The translations under genes and the position numbers were made by a program. 64,000 bases of DNA. It comes from Cryptomeria japonica. Its lineage: Eukaryota; Streptophyta; Pinopsida; Cupressales; Cupressaceae. The stretch lies in NCBI RefSeq assembly GCF_030272615.1, contig NC_081410.1, forward strand, positions 574,890,263 to 574,954,262, written 5' to 3'. Of the stretch, positions 56,800 to 64,000 are shown piece by piece. Each line of letters opens with the position of its first letter. Positions within the stretch are counted from its first letter, which is position 1. The notes beneath the pieces were generated by a model. It was not told where the DNA came from, did no database searches, and saw only the letters and a program-made list of their open reading frames with translations.

Positions 56800-57951
56800 A
56801 TTCCTGAATTAATTGTATCAGTAAGGGGAATGGATATTTCTGGTGTTCCTATTCCAAAAAATTTACACCTTCCAGCATGTCTAGAGGGGAAATTATTAAT
56901 GAAAATTAAATATCAATATTCCAAAGCGGACGAACTGATTTGAATAACTTACAGTAGTAGTTTCTTTCTTGCAAAGTATTCCATTCTCAGATTGAGCCAG
57001 GGATAAAAATGCCAGTAAGAAAGTGTTTAATGTAGCTTAAATACCATTGTTATAGATCATGTTTCTAGCACATGCATCCATACTCAATCTGTAATGGGTG
57101 TCAGTTGCTAGCTGTTCAATTGAAACTCTTGGCCATCAATAAACTCACTGTCGGCCTTTGATGGTAGGCAGTACGTGCTGATTATTATTGTTTCCTTCAT
57201 TTGGGTAATGTTGGATCCACAAATTTGAACGAACTGCATATCATCCTGCAACAAGAAGTGAGGACTGCATTGGAATGTATATATGTGGAAATCGCAAAAT
57301 TAAATAGAAGAGGGTCCAATCCTTAAATAAACATTTCATCTTTGAACTTCTAAAATGGTAATGCAAAGAGAGACATTGCTTTAATATTTAACCACCATCC
57401 TATGGCTGCGATTCATGCATAAACCATCTTTTGTATAAATAATAAATTTGACAAATAAATATTCAATCAGAGATACTTTTGTGGATGATAATTAATGCAT
57501 CAAACTGGTGCAAATATACCTTAGCCAAGATGTCTCATCTAGATTAACTCTTAACCCTCCTTGTAAAGATAAATTGTTTCTTGTCGAAGTGTAAGTTGTA
57601 CTTTAGCTTCAAGGATTGTGTTTTACCAGTAAAAAGTAGAATTTAGATCACAAAAAATGAATTATTAAAAGTGAAAAAAGGCATAATTTTCTGAGAGAAC
57701 ATTGCTGGAAACATGTTGAATAATTTTGCGTTACATGGATATGTTCATCTCTCTATTCCATTTGCTTGTTTAAGTCAGCGTAAAGAGCTTTGTTGCCATG
57801 CTGATAGTTTAGGTGGAAGTTGGCTTAACAGGCCACTATTTCTATCACTAGAAATGACTTGGAATGTACATTTTGTTTGTTTAATTATCTTGTTATAATG
57901 GCGTTTCCAATTCTCTGGTTCCCTTGAGTTTCCCTAATGAAATTAGGGTTG
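56800..57951. other. Presumed 5' UTR intron, no gene seen
   Basis: No supported frame, RNA gene or repeat. Confidence 0.4.
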
Positions 57952-58156
57952 CACTATGGCTTCACAGCAGTGGCTCCAGGTAGTAATTCGTCAAAGAAAT
58001 CACTTTAATATATATTTCAGAAAGATGTGACAATATACATTACATTAGTAGAAATCACTATGGCTTCACAGCAGTGGCTCCAGGTAGTAATTCGTCAAAG
58101 AAATCACTTTAATATATATTTCAGAAAGATGTGACAATATACATTACATTAGTAGA
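57952..58156. repeat. Perfect tandem duplication, period 104 bp
   Basis: 101 bp starting CACTATGGCTTCACAGCAG are repeated without a difference that I can see, separated by AAT. Recent. Confidence 0.95.
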
Positions 58157-58810
58157 TAATTGATCTAAAAGATTTGTGAGTTTTGGATATTAAAAGATCC
58201 AATATTTTGGTAAAGAAAATAAATTTATTAGAGTTAATAAATTCCTCGGACAATCTTTGTCATCTGAATATTTATTAGAGCCAATGTTATTTCTTAGGAA
58301 GAAAGAAATAAAGAAATTATATTAATGTCCACACCAATGCATATGGTGAGATTACCGGAGTAGATATATGTTACAGAACTGTGTTCTGGTAAGAAGCAGA
58401 ACTGAATTACTGAGGGGGAATGTGCTGAGCCATAATTTGTGAGAAACACTATCTCACATGTCTAAAATATTTAGAAGCATAAGAATTGGCATATCAAGAA
58501 ATGCATATGGCTTCAAATAATCATTTCCCAAAATTTTTATTTTATTTTAGAGTATGAAATAATTATGCAGCTGAGAAAAGCTCCAATCCACTACATAGCA
58601 TTGATTTATACTTTTAACAAGGATCCCTTCGTGTGTGGGATTGCTAGATATGGTGTGGGGCTGCTAGATAGATACTAATGTATGCTTGTGCATGCGTAAT
58701 TATATTGTTTGGTAGTACGCTTCCAATGTCTTCTTTTGTCACTTGTGCATATATTTCTATAGTTGAAATGGTCGATATTTATTCTTTTTAGCTTCCAAAA
58801 GGTTGTTAAT

Positions 58811-58880
58811 GTTTCCTTTTTAGCTTCGTGAAAATTTCATATAAAGTTTCCTTTTTAGCTTCATGAAAATTTTATCTCTT
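58811..58880. repeat. Two-copy tandem repeat of about 35 bp
   Basis: GTTTCCTTTTTAGCTTC(G/A)TG followed by AAAATTT(C/T)AT occurs twice in a row, with a third partial word upstream near 58786. Confidence 0.7.
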
Positions 58881-59188
58881 TGGAGTTTATAGGCTTCCAT
58901 AGCACATTTGTTTATTCTATATCAATCATGGTACTTCCTTGTCTATTCTTTATAGACTATCATGGACATATCTTTAAATTGTACCCTCTATGGAGGCAAT
59001 TTACATAAGGAAGTTATAGTAGAATACTTTATGAAATGCATATTTCTATACGAATCTACACCTTATTGCTTGATATTTTTTATTACATTGTATATTTTAC
59101 CTTGTGTTATTTTATTGGTAGTTATATTTAGTCAACATGCAAAAAAAAATCTTTATGTGACTTTATCATCCCTTTGTTGACATTTCAG

Positions 59189-59544
59189 GAGATAAGTGCT
59201 TAATAATCAGAGACAATTACAACAGATTAGATGGCAACTCTTGGAGATATTGGGCTTGCAGCAGCCATTAACATTCTTGCAGCGATTGTATTCTTATTGG
59301 CATTTGCAATTCTTAGATTGCAACCATTTAATGATAGGGTGTACTTTCCAAAATGGTATTTGAAAAAGGCAAGGGATGACCCCACAAGCACAGGGGCATT
59401 AATTGGAAAATTTGTCAATTTGAATTATAAAACATATTTCAAATTTTTCAGCTGGATACCCGATGCTTTGAAAATGCCCGAGGACGAGCTTATTGATCAT
59501 GCAGGTTTAGACTCTGCAGTTTACCTTCGGATATACATAGTTGG
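59189..59544 (+). CDS. OSCA1/CSC1-like mechanosensitive calcium channel, first coding exon
   Basis: ATG at 59231, in an exon whose acceptor TTTCAG ends at 59188 and whose donor GTAAGT starts at 59545 (104 codons plus 2 bases). OSCA channels are plasma-membrane, hyperosmolality-gated cation channels. The exon gives the N-terminal first membrane helix (GLAAAINILAAIVFLLAFAI), then LQPFNDRVYFPKWYL and DELIDHAGLDSAVYLRIY, blocks I know to be nearly invariant in plant OSCA1 proteins. The exon ends just after YLRIYIVG, before the region of the second helix. Family proteins are about 750-800 residues, so most of the gene lies beyond the window. No lesion is seen. Possible upstream promoter elements are at 51.5 and 55.05 kb. 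Confidence 0.9.
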
Positions 59545-61079
59545 GTAAGTTTATATGTCTCTTGATGCATCATTCTTGTTCATTCTTCATCTTTTCTATT
59601 ATTCTCTTCTTCGTATGGAACGTTTACATTCTCTTTAAGAACCAAAAAATATCTGTGTATATATTTACCTCCTTAGAAAGTTATAGAACCGCTTTTCTAT
59701 GATTAAAATTTTACTCAGAGATGTATTTTAATGTTCAGAAATTGCTAGTTCTATTTTAATTAGTATGAAACTCTCAACTATGCTAGATTAGTGATTTGAG
59801 AAATTTAACTTTATATTACTACAAGAAGGAAAGGCTATCTACAGTTTTTACCGAACGGATTCTCAATGGCTTTTGGGCATAGTAAATGCATCTTAAGTAC
59901 AAATTAGATGCTTTATAAGTAGAAATATTGGATGAAATGTGCAGGTGTATAAATAGATGTCTCTTGTTGACTAACATAGTCAAGTTCTTTATTGATTAAC
60001 TTTGGGTTCCATTAATGAGTTGCAATGGAGTAACATTGTTCTCACTGTACGAGGCTATTAGACATGAAGCTAATGGATTGCGTTTCCACCACATAGTGAA
60101 GAAGAATTATAACACTAAGAGATTTGTAAACCTTCCTATATTTGAGGAAGTGTGTATTTACTTTTAGATGATAGTTTGAACAAACACTAGAATGATCCTA
60201 GAATGTAAGAACTAACATTTTTGCCTAAAGATTGATTGGTAATTTCTCAAGTTTTTACCTGCTGGAAATTAATTGCAGATTTGAAAACATGAACTATTTT
60301 TTCTACATGAAAAGAAACTTAAACAACAAAGCTTTAGCCTATACATTGCACTTGAATTATTGTTCATGAAACTAATGCAAATGGTTTGAAGAAGGCTAGG
60401 GTGGCTATAGTACTCTATAGAAAATACCTCCTTTTGATTTGTAATTTTTGTAATTTGTGTTTGTTTGTTAATTGTGTTTATTTCTAATCCCACCTTGATC
60501 ATACGTGGAGATGTGGGTTGTAGTTTTCACTGATTGCTTGCTTGCAAGAAGCTCTCCATTGGCCCATCCATTTGACGGTTTTTATTTTTTCTTTAGTATT
60601 TCTTCCTCTATTGTTCTTTTTCTTAAAGTAGAATGATTGATTGTGAGTTTTTCATGTTCATTACTAAGCTACATGCATTGTTTTTATTAGGTAGAGAAAA
60701 TGCAAAGCAATGTTTTCATCATCTTTCAATATGTTTAATATCTCCAATGAATGTATTTATATGTTGGATCCTTGAATAATTTTATATTTGCAAGTTCTGA
60801 AATGATGGGTTTGTTTAGTTGAATTTCAAATTATAATGAGAATCATTACCGTTGTTTTAACTTTGTCATCTTTGAATAGTACTGCTGGTGTAGGTTTCAT
60901 TTCATTTTATTTAGCTTATTATGCATCTTCCTACACATAGTTTAACTTTCTTAGGCTAGTCAAAGTTTGAGTCATAGGGTGAGAGGTGTTGCATTTTTCC
61001 ATAGGAGTTATTCTTTTCTCTTTTAGAGATTCAAGAGTTTACTATTGGATGAAGTGTCCACCTTGTTAGCATTTTAATT
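59545..61079 (+). other. First intron of the OSCA1-like gene, part before element D
   Basis: Starts with GTAAGT. No second OSCA exon is recognisable up to 64000, so the intron exceeds 4.4 kb. This part is AT-rich and without repeats that I can identify. Confidence 0.6.
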
Positions 61080-61767
61080 TGTCTCTTATGAGGCTACATA
61101 AAATGAAATAACACTCAAGGAAAAACTTGATTTTTAAATAAATAGAGGAGGCCCCTTGAAAACTCATCCCATCTGAGACTACTGCGCTAGATTCCTTGAT
61201 GGATGTAGCCACATCCCCACTACAACCCGTGGATATCAAATCATCACCAACTGCCACTGTAGGAAACTGTACTATATCTGTAGCTGGTGAAGACTGTGCC
61301 AAACTCAATTCCATGGTAAGCTCCTCCAATCGTGACTGTGACTCCTGAAGGGCCAACTGGGCACTCTTTGATGAATACATAGTCACCTCAAGCTCATGAG
61401 TGAGATCGTCAACCTCCTCTTCCTTCCCCTTTAGTGCATCATAGCAAATACAATCCTACTTGAGAAGAAAGTCCCTATCAACAAGTAGCTGCAAGTAATT
61501 ATGTTTCATTATCCCAATGGCTTCTCGTAGTGAATGGAACTTTGCAAGGGGAAGGCCATTATCACCGTGCTCATCTGACATAGGGGTACCCCAACCAAAC
61601 ATAGTCAACATCTGACGAGCAACATCAAAGTGCTCTATGGCTGTGGCAATCATGCCATCATTAACCTTAATGCCCAACCAAATGATGAGGACTCTGAAAC
61701 CAATGACTCCCATGCAAGTGTTCTGACCCAAAATCTGCACTGTGATATGAGGCTGTATCCACATCAC
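61066..61767 (-). pseudogene. Element D ORF, downstream part with coiled coil
   Basis: Minus frame 61767-61456, a TAG, then the same frame to 61066. It contains VNDGMIATAIEHFDVARQML, FHSLREAIGIMKHNYLQLL and, after the stop, KGKEEEVDDLTHELEVTM and QESQSRLEELTMELSLAQ, a likely coiled coil. It overlaps the end of the 302-codon frame by about 100 bases in another frame, so a frameshift probably separates two parts of one former protein. Function unknown. Confidence 0.5.
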
Positions 61768-62575
61768 TCACCTCATGATTAGCAGCAACTTGTGTGCGAT
61801 CATCAATGCACACATCAACATCCAAGGTACTGCTGCTAAGCACCTCATTGCATGGCTCAATTGGCAAGGTAGAAGCTGCTGATATGACAGTATCTTCACA
61901 CACTTCCATTTCCAATATAACTGCATGTCCATCCAACTCACGATCCTGGGATTCCATGTTAACATATGAACTTTCTAGCTTGTTTTCTAAGGTCTGATCT
62001 GAACAATCAGACTCACCATGACATGAATCCACATCACACAGTGCACCATTAGTACCCAAATCTCGAGTACCTTCATGTGACAACTTAATAGAAGCATCTT
62101 GCACATGTGTAGTCATTGTTGTTTCATGCTGATGCAAAATTTCATCACTGCTGTCATGTAAATCAGAATTGTTATGGGTCAATATTTCCATGGAATCTTC
62201 ATTCTTGACACTGGTATCATGAGTGCCAAAACTCAAGGTCACTCCCACAACACTTTCTGAACTTGCCATGACTTTCAAATCATCATTACGCTCAAGTGGA
62301 AGACTGCTGTCATAAAGATCAGACTTGTTATCATGACTGATAACAACTTCTTGAGTGCTAATAATGTCAACATTCTCTTCAAAACTCACATTCTTTTCCA
62401 TTACTTTCTTTGTACTGTTAAGATTATTTGTATTAGTGGTTGCTTTCTTTTTCTTTGCAAACAAGGGATCCAAAATTCTCGGATGTTGTAAAAACCTTGT
62501 TAAATTCCTATCATAGTTTTGAAAGGCCTCCATGAGCTCTGGCATGAGTTCCTGTATAGACTTCATTTTACCCAT
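61667..62575 (-). pseudogene. Element D ORF, upstream part (acidic, 302 codons)
   Basis: ATG at 62575, about 90 bases after the PBS, the same position as in element C. N-terminus MGKMKSIQELMPELMEAF with a basic patch (FAKKKKA), then Asp/Glu/Ser/Asn-rich sequence. Blocks shared with the C ORF in the same order: NDDLKVMASSESVVG, HNNSDLHDSSDE and DVDSCHGESDCSDQTLE. No known domain. The likely frameshift at its 3' end is why I call it a pseudogene. Confidence 0.6.
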
Positions 62576-62662
62576 ACTGAAACAAAAACAAGAGTGTTGG
62601 TTACTCTAATATCAACTGTGGGAGTTTAATGATTTCCAACCCCAGCAGGATTGCAGGAAACC

Positions 62663-62674
62663 GCTCTGATACCA
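62663..62674 (-). other. Primer binding site of element D
   Basis: TGGTATCAGAGC on the minus strand, one base after the LTR: the perfect initiator tRNA-Met site. Confidence 0.9.
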
Positions 62675-62675
62675 C

Positions 62676-64000
62676 TGTAGTATCCCTTTGCCAATGCTGA
62701 TTAGAGGCCCAAGGAATTTCGTCAAATACTTTGCATACAACCTCTTTACTTGTTTCTATGTTTCAGTCTGATAATGATTGCTTGAAATGATATCAAATGT
62801 GATTTAAATGCTTTCAAATGGTTACTAAGATTTCTAGGCAAAGAACTATAATGCAAATGCAATTCTTTTTATCTTTTTGAATGCATATGGATGACCCACA
62901 CAATGTAAATATGCACCTACAGCAGCTAGACATTAATACAAACAATTGGCATGCAAACTAAATATAAGAGACACAACTCTTGACATTCAAACTCCTTGTG
63001 ACTACAATGATATTAGAATGCAAGGAGATTGCTTACAAACTGAAATGACATGCAAAAGGCCAAGACTCTTGGCTTACAATGATGTATCCAATGCAAGTAC
63101 CAAACTGATATAAATGTGCATCTACAACTGCTTAAGAACAGCGATTATTACAACTGTAAAAATGATGCCAACTACACTAGAAAAACATGACAAAAACTGA
63201 TGTAAAGAAGTTCTTTGATTGATGAAGATGTGGCAGATCCTTATGCAAAGAATGGAGTCTCTCTAAAGCCAAATCGTGCCTCTCATGCAGCTGCCCTTGT
63301 TCTAGCATGAACTTCTGATATAAAGTCGTAGCAGCAATAATGAAGATCTTCAACAATGTCTTCTTTCAATGTGTTTAAATCTGCAAAATATATTCTTTGA
63401 AAACCCCTTGAAGATTCTGAAAGAAATGTAAATCTTATCCAATGAATCACCAACTAGATCCCTGTATGAAGCCCACAATTAAGCAATGATTCAGCTGGTC
63501 TTTCATAGCCTCAAGATTGCATAAACACTGAAGAGATTTCGTTCTCCAATGCTGAAGTTCCGTGAAACTCTAGGTCTCAATGCACAATACCCAAAAGCAA
63601 AGACAAATGATCATCAATAATGAGTTTGATTTGCTTTTTGAAACCTTTTATATCCTCTCAACTCTTAAATGCCTTTAATTCCCTTTTGAAATCCACTTTA
63701 GGTTTTTAATAAAACTTTATAATAACTTTTGAAATGGGTCGATCCCTTCATTTTTGTGCAAAACAAAATAATATAAAGTATTATTAATAATCGCTTATAT
63801 CTCCCTTGAAATTGGTACTTTATATTATTCCTCATGCACTTTATAATTTGACTTTATAATCATTAAATGTCGTAAGTCAAATAAAGTCATTAAATGTTCT
63901 CACTTTATAATTTAACTTTATGTTATTAAATCCCCTTTAATTATAAAGTCACATGAAGTCAATATAATATTCCCTTAAAATAATTAATTATTATTAAAGT
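62676..64000 (-). repeat. Element D 5' LTR, partial
   Basis: On the minus strand it ends GGGATACTACA directly before the PBS. At least 1325 bp, open at the window edge. Shares TTTATAATTAAAG-type words with the LTR of element C. Small open frames in it are not supported as genes. Confidence 0.7.

Larger units (their letters stand above)
61080..64000 (-). mobile_element. Element D: partial LTR element related to C, in the OSCA1-like intron
   Basis: Minus strand. A PBS, an acidic ORF homologous to that of element C, and an LTR beginning at 62676 that runs off the right edge. The left end is uncertain (about 61080-61150) and I see no 3' LTR or polypurine tract, so it may be 3'-truncated. It lies antisense to the host gene. 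Confidence 0.65.

Noticed and set aside
1-64000. CRISPR arrays, bacterial operons, rRNA or tRNA genes
   Set aside because: None seen. Tandem repeats here lack the regular spacer structure of CRISPR, and I could not fold any stretch into a convincing tRNA by eye.

Overview
The window is nuclear DNA of a land plant with a large, repeat-rich genome. A gymnosperm is my best guess but is not proven. Support comes from plant-type LTR retrotransposons (Copia, Ty3/Gypsy and non-autonomous families), a decayed LINE, and one host gene exon. That exon is the first coding exon of an OSCA1/CSC1-type osmosensing calcium channel on the + strand near 59.2 kb, followed by an intron that runs past the window edge.

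Layout: 1-170 is an LTR end of a minus-strand Copia-like element, followed by its polypurine tract. 0.2-6.6 kb holds decayed retroelement coding sequence and short degenerate repeats. 6601-18029 is element A (minus strand, complete, 790-bp LTRs, ACTAT target duplication). 18.0-21.5 kb is mostly featureless. 21.46-22.9 kb is the tail of a decayed reading frame. 22905-39253 is element C (minus strand, 1555-bp LTRs, AGGTA duplication), and inside its 5' LTR sits element B (26786-37990, plus strand, 798-bp LTRs), a sister of A. 39543-42026 is a solo LTR (AGTCT duplication). 42.0-44.4 kb is a decayed Copia-like gag and further coding sequence. 44430-46068 is a Copia-like LTR sitting inside a decayed Ty3/Gypsy gag-protease (46.07-47.76 kb). 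49.4-56.1 kb holds two diverged copies of an apparent promoter/5' leader segment, separated by a LINE fragment. 59189-59544 is the OSCA1-like exon. From about 61.1 kb to the end lies element D, a relative of C, inside the OSCA1-like intron.

The most unusual object is the A/B family. Each copy encodes Gag and an aspartic protease fused directly to the GPY/F tail of a Ty3/Gypsy integrase, with reverse transcriptase, RNase H and the integrase core absent. Between this ORF and the 3' LTR both copies carry, in antisense, a two-exon plant-mobile-domain (PMD) pseudogene with conserved TATA-like box, donor and acceptor. Its intron contains an array of short hairpins whose stems covary. The leaders of A and B share a conserved core, but the part next to the primer binding site has been replaced by unrelated repeat modules.

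A second point is that C and D are diverged members of another non-autonomous family. They carry a primer binding site for initiator tRNA-Met and an acidic ORF I do not recognise.

LTR comparisons by eye give a relative age order: B youngest (no LTR difference found), A next (6 differences in 790 bp), C older (about 16 in the first 297 bp), and the Copia-like LTRs oldest if they are a pair (about 14 in 85 bp).
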